Below, in pieces: positions 18,195 to 24,707 of a stretch of DNA of 29,448 nucleotides. This DNA is from UKL13-2 sp947085425. Lineage in GTDB: Bacteria; Pseudomonadota; Gammaproteobacteria; Burkholderiales; Usitatibacteraceae. Under the pieces are notes generated by a model that did not search any database, had not been told where the DNA came from, and was given only the letters and a program-made list of their open reading frames with translations. The stretch is from positions 1-29,448 of the forward strand of contig CAMTWK010000035.1 of assembly GCA_947085425.1 (NCBI GenBank), given 5' to 3'. The stretch's first letter is position 1. Each line of letters begins with the position of its first letter. The translations under genes and the position numbers were made by a program.

Positions 18195-18573
18195 ATCTCC
18201 ACATGCCAATTTCCCCAAAAATTGGATTGCAAGCGAATTGCTCAATGTCAGAACTGAGCGTAAATGCGGAACTCACCCATGGGAACAACATGTGGAGAGA
18301 CCCAACCTATTGCTAGTAAGCATCCGCATATATAGAGAATATGAACAATTCGACGGCAAGTTTCTTGATTACGATCCAATTAGAAATCGCCTAAGGGAAT
18401 GGCCAACTCAGCCACATGTGGCTACATTAGAAGAGCTTGCGGAGGAACTTTTTATCATTGCGTTTGAAAATTCTGATGTGCAGGCGAGTTGGGTGAGGCT
18501 CTCAAAACCGCTAATTTTCAGCGAAGCAGAAAGCGCGGGAATAGAAATTTTTCGTTTCCGCCGCAGCACATAA
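18175..18573 (+). CDS. FolB-like dihydroneopterin aldolase
   Basis: This is a 132-residue protein with the T-fold pattern of FolB/FolX. The E. coli FolB landmarks are matched in order: GTHPWEQ (Glu37) for GVYDWEQ, LDYDPI (Tyr66) for LSYADI, LEELAEELFIIAF for the 'VERVAEEV' helix, and VRLSKP (Lys111) for IKLSKP. These are the catalytic Glu, Tyr and Lys of the family, so it is probably an active aldolase or epimerase on 7,8-dihydroneopterin or a related pterin. An N-terminal extension of about 30 residues is unusual. The start is the ATG at 18175 or 18172, inside the end of the membrane-protein gene. The pteridine reductase gene follows after 6 bases. Confidence 0.72.
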   Translation: MRPNYNESPHANFPKNWIASELLNVRTERKCGTHPWEQHVERPNLLLVSIRIYREYEQFDGKFLDYDPIRNRLREWPTQPHVATLEELAEELFIIAFENSDVQASWVRLSKPLIFSEAESAGIEIFRFRRST

Positions 18574-18579
18574 CAATTT

Positions 18580-19350
18580 ATGAACATTCTAGTTACAGGC
18601 GGGGCAGTGAGAATTGGTGCCGAAATTAGCAAGTCATTTGCCAGCGCTGAAAACCATATATTTGTGCATTATAGAAATTCTTCAGTGGAAGCTGAACGGT
18701 TGAGCCTTGAAATCCGCCATGCAGGTGGCGAATGCTCAATAATACATTCGGATCTTTCTGGCAAGGAGGGATGCGCGTCTCTTGTTTCCGCGATCTTTGA
18801 GCGTGTGGACGAACTGCACGTTCTGGTAAATTGTGCGGCCGAATTTAGTTATGATTGGCCTACGTCGTTTGAATACGAAGATTTTGAGAGGGTCATAAAA
18901 ACGAATTTGATGACGCCACTTTTCCTTATGAAGGAAATTTCAAATAGGTTGCCCCCTCAATCCGAGGCATTATTCGTCAACATACTTGATCAAAAAATTC
19001 AGAATCTGAATCCGGACTATTTTTCCTACACGATCAGCAAATGCGCTCTCGCTTCAGCTTCGGAAATTTTCGCGATGGTTCTTGCCAAAAGGGGAATTAG
19101 GGTTATCTCAATTTCTCCAGGGGTCACCCTGCCTAGCGGGCCACAAACAATCGAAGAATTTTCTGCTTCAGGCTGTCTTACTCCGCTGGGAATATCGTCA
19201 TCGCCGCAGGACATTGTTTCTGCGATTCGATTTGCGATTGTATGCAAATCGATGACGGGCACCAATTTAATTATTGATGGTGGTGAAAGTTTATTTAGAC
19301 GGGAACGTGATGTCGCTTTTTGGAAGCAGCAGCAAAGGTCTGGGCAATAG
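18580..19350 (+). CDS. PTR1/FolM-type pteridine reductase (SDR family)
   Basis: This is a 256-residue short-chain dehydrogenase. Its NADPH motif is TGGAVRIG (6-13), with Arg where most SDRs have Gly, as in Leishmania PTR1 and E. coli FolM. The catalytic set also fits PTR1: Asp137 (NILDQ) replaces the usual Ser, with Tyr150 and Lys154 (YTISK). The Asp-Tyr spacing of 13 equals Asp181-Tyr194 in PTR1. The C-terminus has GTNLIIDGGESL. It should reduce dihydropterins or dihydrofolate to the tetrahydro form. It is downstream of and close to the FolB-like gene. Lower GC than its surroundings suggests transfer. Confidence 0.8.
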   Translation: MNILVTGGAVRIGAEISKSFASAENHIFVHYRNSSVEAERLSLEIRHAGGECSIIHSDLSGKEGCASLVSAIFERVDELHVLVNCAAEFSYDWPTSFEYEDFERVIKTNLMTPLFLMKEISNRLPPQSEALFVNILDQKIQNLNPDYFSYTISKCALASASEIFAMVLAKRGIRVISISPGVTLPSGPQTIEEFSASGCLTPLGISSSPQDIVSAIRFAIVCKSMTGTNLIIDGGESLFRRERDVAFWKQQQRSGQ

Positions 19351-19390
19351 TCATCATGATTTCGCGGAATAATGCCCTCGTTGTATCAGT

Positions 19391-19468
19391 GAATATTTAA
19401 TGCTCGACGCCCCCTATGTGACCGGACAAATCCTCGCCGTTGACGGCGGCAGGTCGCTTTGTTTATGA
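19391..19468 (+). pseudogene. 3' relict of a second pteridine reductase, overlapping the ttcA start
   Basis: In frame, these bases encode EYLMLDAPYVTGQILAVDGG then RSLCL and a stop. APYVTGQILAVDGGRSL is the C-terminal signature of FolM/pteridine-reductase SDRs. The frame is closed upstream by a TAA at 19370-19372, so only about 25 codons survive. The relict's TGA (19466-19468) overlaps the ttcA ATG (19465-19467) as ATGA, the usual coupled junction of adjacent operon genes. This points to a native folM-ttcA operon whose first gene has been lost. Confidence 0.75.
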
Positions 19469-20361
19469 ACGCCATCCTCAGCCAGAAACAACAAGTCGAA
19501 CAAAACAAACTCGCCAAGCGCCTGCGCCGGCAAGTGGGTGAGGCCATTGCCGATTTCAACATGATCGAAGCCAACGACCGGGTGATGGTGTGCCTGTCCG
19601 GCGGCAAGGACAGCTACGGCCTGCTGGATGTGTTGCTCGGCCTGAAAGAAAAATCCCCGGTGCCGTTTGAATTGATCGCCTTCAATCTCGACCAGAAACA
19701 TCCCGGCTACCCGGCACACATCCTGCCGGATTATTTGACCAGCCAGGGCATTGCGTTTCGCATCGAGGAGCAGGACACCTACTCGACCGTCAAGCGCCTT
19801 ATCCCCGAAGGCAAGACCATGTGCTCGCTGTGCTCGCGCCTGCGGCGCGGCGTGATCTACCGCGTGGCGGAGGAAATGGGTGCCACCAAGATCGCCCTCG
19901 GCCACCACCGCGACGACATCGTGCAAACATTTTTCCTGAACATGTTTTTCGGATCAAAACTCAAATCCATGCCGCCGAAGCTGGTATCGGACAACGGCAA
20001 ACACATTGTCATCCGCCCGCTCGCCTATGTGGACGAACGCGACCTCGAAGCCTATGCGGCATGGAAGGCGTTTCCCATCATCCCCTGCGATTTGTGCGGG
20101 TCACAAGACAACCTGCAACGCCAGCAGGTGAAGCTGATGCTGCGTGAGTGGGACAAAAAATTCCCCGGCCGCGTCGAGAATATTTTTCGCGCGCTCGGCA
20201 GTGTGGCTCCCTCGCATTTGCTGGATCGCGCACGTTATGATTTTGTCAATTTGCGGGCGGGCGGTGTGGCCGATGCCGCTGGTGACAAGGTGTTTGACGA
20301 AGATGAAACCTGTGCCGCGCCGGCAACGGAAACAACCGCGCAAATTATTTCGTTCAAGTAG
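19465..20361 (+). CDS. ttcA: tRNA 2-thiocytidine synthetase TtcA
   Basis: This is a 298-residue PP-loop ATPase. The ATP motif SGGKDS is at 45-50. Cys120 and Cys123 (CSLC) with Cys208/Cys211 (CDLC) provide the cysteines that in TtcA hold a 4Fe-4S cluster. It thiolates cytidine 32 of certain tRNAs using ATP and sulfur from IscS. I start it at the ATG at 19465 because the product then begins like the family and the ATG overlaps the stop of the folM relict. The C-terminal tail past about residue 265 is variable and low in complexity. Confidence 0.95.
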   Translation: MNAILSQKQQVEQNKLAKRLRRQVGEAIADFNMIEANDRVMVCLSGGKDSYGLLDVLLGLKEKSPVPFELIAFNLDQKHPGYPAHILPDYLTSQGIAFRIEEQDTYSTVKRLIPEGKTMCSLCSRLRRGVIYRVAEEMGATKIALGHHRDDIVQTFFLNMFFGSKLKSMPPKLVSDNGKHIVIRPLAYVDERDLEAYAAWKAFPIIPCDLCGSQDNLQRQQVKLMLREWDKKFPGRVENIFRALGSVAPSHLLDRARYDFVNLRAGGVADAAGDKVFDEDETCAAPATETTAQIISFK

Positions 20362-20366
20362 TTCAT

Positions 20367-20420
20367 GTAGTGTGGGCAGAGCCCACCGTTTGTGATGATG
20401 GTGGGTTTCACCCACCCTAC
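20367..20420. repeat. Twin-hairpin REP-like repeat
   Basis: The element opens with GTAGTGTGGG and closes with CCCACCCTAC, nearly mutual reverse complements. Inside are two perfect hairpins: GTGGGC/GCCCAC (20372-20386, 3-base loop) and GGTGGGT/ACCCACC (20400-20416, 3-base loop). It starts 5 bases after the ttcA stop. This paired 'GTAGGGTGGG...CCCACCCTAC' design is that of a dispersed bacterial intergenic palindrome and may also protect the 3' end of ttcA mRNA. Confidence 0.6.
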
Positions 20421-20458
20421 GAAACCACGAAACCCCACCATCCCAATCCGGTGTAATA

Positions 20459-20476
20459 TAAACGCATAGGCGTTTA
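20459..20476. promoter_or_regulatory. Candidate operator of the second antitoxin-toxin module
   Basis: TAAACGC (20459-20465) and GCGTTTA (20470-20476) are perfect inverted arms with a 4-base spacer, directly after a TAATAT (20454-20459) that could be a -10 box. It lies 45 bases before the antitoxin start, where an autoregulating RHH antitoxin would be expected to bind. The -35 is not evident. Confidence 0.4.
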
Positions 20477-20521
20477 TCCGCTTAACTGCTTTGACCGTAT
20501 TGAACCCACCAGGAGCCCGCC

Positions 20522-20809
20522 ATGAACGACCCCGTCCGCTGGACTGTGAAGGTGTCAAAGGACACCGATATTTCCCTGCGCTCCTACCTCGCGCAACACG
20601 GCATGAAAAAGGGCGACCTTTCCAAATTCATCGAAGAGGCAGTGCAAAAGGAAGTGTTTGCGCGCACCGTGGCCGCCGTTGAATTGCGGCACACCGGCAC
20701 CAGCCTGCGCAGCATCGATGCCGCCATCGATGACGCGCTGCGGGGCGTGCGTGCGGAGATGTGGGGCAAGCCAAAAGCGGCGGCAAAACCAAAACGCCGG
20801 GCCGCATGA
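20522..20809 (+). CDS. Ribbon-helix-helix-type antitoxin (second module)
   Basis: This is a 95-residue protein. The first about 45 residues (VRWTVKVSKDTDISLRSYL, then KKGDLSKFIEEAVQKEVF) fit a ribbon-helix-helix DNA-binding domain. The C-terminal tail ends in a very basic KPKAAAKPKRRAA. AGGAG (20511-20515) precedes the ATG by 6 bases. Its TGA overlaps the ATG of the PIN gene as ATGA, so antitoxin and toxin translation are coupled. It is assigned as antitoxin from fold pattern and from pairing with the PIN protein. Confidence 0.75.
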   Translation: MNDPVRWTVKVSKDTDISLRSYLAQHGMKKGDLSKFIEEAVQKEVFARTVAAVELRHTGTSLRSIDAAIDDALRGVRAEMWGKPKAAAKPKRRAA

Positions 20810-21219
20810 AGGTGATTTTGGACACCAATGTCTTGCTGTCCGCCTTTTTCAAAACCGACTCGCCGCCGTACAAGCTGGTGCAGGCGTGGATTGAGGATCG
20901 CTTTTCCCTGATCACATCGTTTGATCAAATAGAAGAATTGGTTCGTGTTTGCCGCTATCCAAAAGTCAGGGCGTTGATTTCACCGGCTGAAGTCGGCTGG
21001 CTGGTGAACCGGCTCAGGGATCGAACGCTGCTCCTGAAAAAATTGCCGACAGTCGAGGTCTCGAATGATCCAGCCGACAACTTTCTGTTCGCCATGGCCG
21101 AGGCCGGTGATGCCGACTATTTGGTCACAGGTGATAAATCCGGAGTGCTTGCATTTGGCCATCACCACACCACACGGGTCATTACAGCCCGGCAAATGGT
21201 GAATATCCTGAAGATTTGA
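20806..21219 (+). CDS. PIN-domain ribonuclease toxin (second module, COG1569-like)
   Basis: This is a 137-residue PIN protein of the 'MKVILDTNVLLSAF' type. Metal-binding acidic residues are Asp6, Glu44, Asp91 (DPADNF) and Asp110 (TGDKSGVL). It differs in sequence from the PIN protein at 148-591, so this is an independent module and not a duplicate. The start at 20806 is set by the ATGA overlap with the antitoxin. The product is probably an RNase; its RNA target is unknown. The gene is intact, followed 48 bases later by a MITE-like element. Confidence 0.83.
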   Translation: MKVILDTNVLLSAFFKTDSPPYKLVQAWIEDRFSLITSFDQIEELVRVCRYPKVRALISPAEVGWLVNRLRDRTLLLKKLPTVEVSNDPADNFLFAMAEAGDADYLVTGDKSGVLAFGHHHTTRVITARQMVNILKI

Positions 21220-21266
21220 CCCTCCTTGGTAGCCGCAATACCGTTGGCTTTTGTCAAATCAAATTT

Positions 21267-21396
21267 GGGCACTTCTATAAATTCCGTCATTCCCGCGCAG
21301 GCGGGAATCCAAGTTTTGCAAGCCACTGATATTGAACGAAACTTGGGTTCCCGCCTGCGCGGGAACGACGGTGGTTTTGAATTTATAGAAGCGCCC
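21267..21396. mobile_element. MITE-like palindromic element, 130 bp
   Basis: The outer arms GGGCACTTCTATAAATTC (21267-21284) and the reverse complement of 21379-21396 match at 17 of 18 bases. Inner arms 21285-21316 and 21339-21370 match at 30 of 32, each containing TTCCCGC-GCAG-GCGGGAA. About 22 bases of unique DNA form the centre, and an 8-base insert (GTGGTTTT) makes the right half longer. There is no ORF. Long terminal repeats without a transposase suggest a non-autonomous element. No convincing target-site duplication is visible. The core 'TTCCCGCG...GCGGGAA' resembles widely dispersed repeats such as neisserial dRS3. Confidence 0.7.
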
Positions 21397-21402
21397 ATTA
21401 GT

Positions 21403-21418
21403 CTGTATTTTTATACAG
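21403..21418. promoter_or_regulatory. LexA (SOS) box upstream of the Y-family polymerase
   Basis: CTGTATTTTTATACAG has the CTG-N10-CAG layout and AT-rich core of the gammaproteobacterial LexA site, with one departure from perfect symmetry. It lies 29 bases before the polymerase ATG, where LexA would cover the promoter. This strongly suggests damage-inducible expression of the polymerase and the SDR coupled to it. It begins 6 bases after the MITE-like element. Confidence 0.85.
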
Positions 21419-21447
21419 CATTCGCCAATTCGGCGTAAAGTAGCGCC

Positions 21448-22674
21448 ATGTCCCTCCACGCGCTCTTGGTCGATTTCAATTCCTACTTCGCCTCCTGTGA
21501 ACAACAGGTGCGACCCGAATTGCGCGGCCGCCCGGTCGGGGTGGTGCCGATGCTGGCGGATTCCACCTGCCTGATCGCGGCCAGTGTGGAGGCAAAAAAA
21601 TTCGGCGTGAAAACACTCACGCGTGTGGGGGATGCCAAAAAACTCATTCCCGACATCGTGCTGGTGGTGGCGCGGCATGAAATTTATATTGATCTGCACC
21701 ATCGCGCGGTCAAGGCGGTCGATGAAATCGCGCCGGTGCGCAAGGTGTTGTCGATCGACGAAATGGTGTGTGATCTGCCATCCGGCTGCAAGAGCATCGC
21801 GCGCGCCACCCAATTGTCGATGGACATCAAGCGGCACCTGGCGCGTGCCGTCGGCGAATGCATGACGGTATCGATCGGGTTGGCACCCAATTTGTTCCTG
21901 GCCAAGCTCGCCTCCGACATGATGAAGCCCGACGGCCTGGTGGTGCTGGAGGAACACGACGTACCGCACAAGATCGCCCACCTCGGTTTGCGCGCGCTCA
22001 ATGGGGTGGGTGCCAACATGGAGGCGCGCCTGAACCACGCCGGGGTGATGACCATTGACCAACTGTACGCACAAACGCCGGATCAGTTGCACACCATCTG
22101 GGGCGGGGTGGGTGGCTTGCGGTTTTACAAAAAATTGCGTGGCGAGGAGGTGGTGGAGCCGCACAGCGAGATGGGCTCCATCGGCCACTCGCATGTGCTG
22201 CCGCCGTCCCTGCGCGACAAGGATAGCGCGCTGGCGGTGCTGAACCGCCTCACGCAAAAAGCCGCCATGCGCCTGCGCAAGGCCTGCCATACCACCGCAC
22301 ACCTCGCCATCAAGGTGAAATTCCTGAACGCGCCCACCTTTGAAGCCGGCACACGTTTGCAGGACACACAGGACACACTCGCGCTGATCCACGCGGTGGA
22401 AAAACTTTGGCAACAATATCCCAAACAAAAATCCGCCAAGCCACTGCAAGTCGCGCTCACCCTGGACAATCTGCTGCCCGAGGCCTCGGCGAATTATTCG
22501 TTGTTTGACGAAAGCGAAGTGAACGAAAAAAAACGCCTGAACGCCGCCATCGACACCCTCAACACCCGCTATGGCAAACGTGCGGCATACTTCGGCGGGG
22601 CACATCGCGCGCTCGATCACGGCCGTCTGGCGATTGCGTTTAATCATATTCCCGATGTGGAGACTGAATCATGA
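21448..22674 (+). CDS. SOS-controlled Y-family DNA polymerase
   Basis: This is a 408-residue Y-family polymerase. Catalytic residues are Asp9 (LLVDFNSYFASCEQ) and Asp104/Glu105 in LSIDE. Helix-hairpin-helix-like and little-finger regions follow (about 165-370). The protein is close in length to the UmuC-like polymerases often mislabelled 'ImpB'. It lacks a clear UmuC or DinB identity. It should copy past damaged bases with low fidelity. A LexA box lies just upstream. Its last bases (ATGA) overlap the start of the next gene. No umuD, imuA or dnaE2 partner is in the window. Confidence 0.85.
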   Translation: MSLHALLVDFNSYFASCEQQVRPELRGRPVGVVPMLADSTCLIAASVEAKKFGVKTLTRVGDAKKLIPDIVLVVARHEIYIDLHHRAVKAVDEIAPVRKVLSIDEMVCDLPSGCKSIARATQLSMDIKRHLARAVGECMTVSIGLAPNLFLAKLASDMMKPDGLVVLEEHDVPHKIAHLGLRALNGVGANMEARLNHAGVMTIDQLYAQTPDQLHTIWGGVGGLRFYKKLRGEEVVEPHSEMGSIGHSHVLPPSLRDKDSALAVLNRLTQKAAMRLRKACHTTAHLAIKVKFLNAPTFEAGTRLQDTQDTLALIHAVEKLWQQYPKQKSAKPLQVALTLDNLLPEASANYSLFDESEVNEKKRLNAAIDTLNTRYGKRAAYFGGAHRALDHGRLAIAFNHIPDVETES

Positions 22675-23501
22675 CACTTGAAAACAATATCACCATCATT
22701 ACCGGTGCCTCGACCGGCATCGGCGAGGAACTCGCGTACCAGCTTGCACACAAAGGCGCACATCTGGTGTTGTCCGCGCGCCGCACCGAGGAACTGGAAC
22801 GGGTTGCCGACAAAGTGCGTGACATCGGCCAAACCAGCGGCGCACGGGTGTCGGTGGTCGCCTGCGATGTGGCGATCGAAGCGGATTGCAAGAATTTGAT
22901 TGATGCCACCGTAGCGGAATTTGGCGGGATTGACACCATTGTGCTCAACGCCGGCATGACCATGTGGGCAAAATTCGCCGACATCCAGGACATGGCGATC
23001 GTCGAGCGCATCATGCAGGTCAATTACATGGGCGCAGTGTATTGCACCCATTACGCCCTGCCACACCTGACCGCCGCACGCGGCCGCATAGTTGGTGTGG
23101 CGAGCCTCACCGGATTGGTGGGTGTGCCGACCCGCACCGCCTACGCGGCGAGCAAACACGCCATGCGCGGCTTTTTTGATTCGCTGCGCATTGAGCTTGA
23201 AGAAACCGGTGTCACCGTCACCATGATCTACCCCGGTTTTGTCGCCACCGGCATCCGCGAAAACGCCACTGGGGCGGATGGCAAAGCAGCCAAGGTTGAT
23301 CCGGTCAATAAAGACGATGTGATGCGTGTTGAAGAATGTGCGTCCATCATCGTCCGCGCCATCGAACAACGACAACGTGAAAATATAATGACCCTCAAAG
23401 GCAAACTCGGCCAGTGGCTCAAATTGATCGCCCCCAAAGTCATCGACGGACTGGCCAAACGCGCCGTCGCCGGCAATCAAAAATTTGTGGATGGGAAATA
23501 A
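22671..23501 (+). CDS. Short-chain dehydrogenase/reductase, coupled to the polymerase
   Basis: This is a 276-residue classical SDR. The cofactor motif TGASTGIG is at 11-18, with NAG (NAGM) near 93. The catalytic set is Ser145, Tyr158 and Lys162 (YAASK). The Arg-rich 'SARR' after strand 2 suggests NADP(H). The substrate is unknown. The ATG overlaps the polymerase TGA by 4 bases, so it is translated with the polymerase and falls under the same LexA control. A lipid or aldehyde substrate made during stress is possible but unproven. Confidence 0.88.
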   Translation: MTLENNITIITGASTGIGEELAYQLAHKGAHLVLSARRTEELERVADKVRDIGQTSGARVSVVACDVAIEADCKNLIDATVAEFGGIDTIVLNAGMTMWAKFADIQDMAIVERIMQVNYMGAVYCTHYALPHLTAARGRIVGVASLTGLVGVPTRTAYAASKHAMRGFFDSLRIELEETGVTVTMIYPGFVATGIRENATGADGKAAKVDPVNKDDVMRVEECASIIVRAIEQRQRENIMTLKGKLGQWLKLIAPKVIDGLAKRAVAGNQKFVDGK

Positions 23502-23599
23502 TCAGCAAATAATCAAACACGCCATTTGACGAGCGCCTTCAGGCACAATCGCTTGTAAATGCATGTCCCTCCTATATTTTTACCATTCACTATCAAATC

Positions 23600-24232
23600 A
23601 TGACCCTCGCCACCTGGTTCACCTACCTTATCGCCGTGATCCTCATTTGTGTTTCGCCCGGCCCCGGCGCCCTATCGTCGATGTCGGCCGGAATGAAATA
23701 TGGATTTGCCGTCGGCATGTGGAACCTGCTCGGCCTGCAGGCGGCCATTGCGGTGAATGTATTGGTGATCTGGCTCGGGCTTGGTGCACTCCTGGCTGCA
23801 TCCACCACTGCGTTTGAGGTGATGAAATACGCCGGCGCACTGTATTTGATTTATTTGGGCATCCAGAAATTTCGCGAGCCGCCCGTTCCCTTTGAATTCA
23901 TCGCCAACCGCACCAAATTTGCCGACACCTCGCGCTGGGGCCTGATCAAACAAGGCTTATTGGTCAATCTGACCAATCCCAAAGGCATCGTTTTTCTGGT
24001 GGCCGTGTTACCCCAATTCATCGACGCCAGCCAACCCACCGGCAAACAATACGCCATCATGGGTGTCACCATGATTGTGGTGGATATGGTGGTGATGATG
24101 GGTTACACCGGCCTCGCCTCGTGGGTGATTCGTTTACTCAAAGACCCGGCGCATATTCGCTGGACCAATCGCGGCATGGGCAGTTTGTTTGTCGCCGCCG
24201 GTGGTGCACTAGCGGTGTTCAAGCGTACGTGA
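23600..24232 (+). CDS. LysE/RhtB-family amino-acid exporter
   Basis: This is a 210-residue inner-membrane protein with the family start FTYLIAVILICVSPGPGAL, the GMKYGFAVG loop, six hydrophobic helices, and the mid-protein LLVNLTNPKGIVFLVAVLPQF. LysE/RhtB proteins export amino acids such as lysine, homoserine or threonine by proton antiport. The substrate cannot be read from sequence. The gene is 98 bases downstream of the SDR, in a gap without a clear promoter, and converges on the zinc-ribbon gene across a repeat-filled region. Confidence 0.9.
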   Translation: MTLATWFTYLIAVILICVSPGPGALSSMSAGMKYGFAVGMWNLLGLQAAIAVNVLVIWLGLGALLAASTTAFEVMKYAGALYLIYLGIQKFREPPVPFEFIANRTKFADTSRWGLIKQGLLVNLTNPKGIVFLVAVLPQFIDASQPTGKQYAIMGVTMIVVDMVVMMGYTGLASWVIRLLKDPAHIRWTNRGMGSLFVAAGGALAVFKRT

Positions 24233-24349
24233 CCCAATTGCCGATATGGCTCGCCCCACTGTTGTGAGTCGATGAGCAGCGCAACAGACGCGGGCGTTGT
24301 CCGCGCGCATTGGTTGCAGACGAGTAAAAGAAAGAAAGTAGCTGCCTGG

Positions 24350-24379
24350 CTACTTGCCGGAATAAATTCCGGCAAGTAG
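24350..24379. repeat. Perfect 14-bp stem palindrome
   Basis: The left arm CTACTTGCCGGAAT (24350-24363) is the exact reverse complement of 24366-24379, with 2 bases between. It lies 118 bases past the end of the LysE-type gene. Transcribed either way it forms a very stable hairpin without a T-run. Confidence 0.65.
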
Positions 24380-24580
24380 TGCTGATGATGTATCCCCCGT
24401 TGTGCGCCGCTGAGCAGCGCAGCTAACGTGGGAGTCGTCCGCGAGCAATGTTTGAGGGCGAGTGAAACCAATAACTAAAATCGCGCCTTCAACCACGAGC
24501 CCGAGTTTTGCGAGCGGCCCACGTTGGCGAGCAGCGCAAGGAACCCCGCTGGGGCGGCAAACCGGGTCGCCTTTTCTTTG

Positions 24581-24636
24581 GTTACTTTCTTTTGGCGAAG
24601 CAAAAAAAAGCAACTAGCCGCCGGGCTACCCCCGGC
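24581..24636. terminator. Candidate bidirectional terminator hairpins
   Basis: GTTACTTTCTTTTG (24581-24594) pairs with CAAAAAAAAGCAAC (24601-24614) at 12 of 14 positions around a 6-base loop. A second hairpin, GCCGGG/CCCGGC (24620-24636), follows. The convergent exporter and zinc-ribbon genes both run into this region. The terminator role is inferred. Confidence 0.4.
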
Positions 24637-24707
24637 ATCGGTCTGCGCAGAAGACAATAGCAACCGTCGACGAATAAAACCCAAATCTGCCCTTCACCAA
24701 AACTTGA

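Larger units (their letters stand above)
24233..24707. repeat. Repeat mosaic between two convergent genes
   Basis: There is no credible gene in these 475 bases. Three degenerate modules share a GTTG...GAGCAGCGCA core (near 24261-24288, 24399-24421 and 24513-24541), and a similar GCTGAGCAGCGC occurs at the window's right edge (29432-29443). They are interleaved with a perfect 14-bp palindrome and a 12/14-bp hairpin listed separately. The stretch GTCGCCTTTTCTTTGG...GGCGAAGCAAAA is one I recognise as recurring between genes in many gammaproteobacterial genomes. Translations of it are spurious. Confidence 0.55.

Noticed and set aside
17112..19400. Integrase or IS-mediated origin of the AT-rich cassette
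   Set aside because: No transposase, integrase, tRNA end or flanking direct repeat was visible at either junction, so the mode of entry is left open.
21259..22647. Long open frame (462 codons) on the minus strand opposite the polymerase gene
   Set aside because: It is the antisense of a well-supported polymerase. Its translation is rich in His, Gln, Arg and Gly with no domain, as expected for a shadow frame in GC-rich DNA.
22644..23480. Open frame of 278 codons opposite the SDR gene
   Set aside because: Antisense shadow. The plus-strand SDR has all catalytic motifs and is coupled to the polymerase.
24350..24613. Peptides encoded within the 24.2-24.7 kb repeats
   Set aside because: The sequence is non-coding dispersed repeat; frames of this type are common spurious calls in related genomes.
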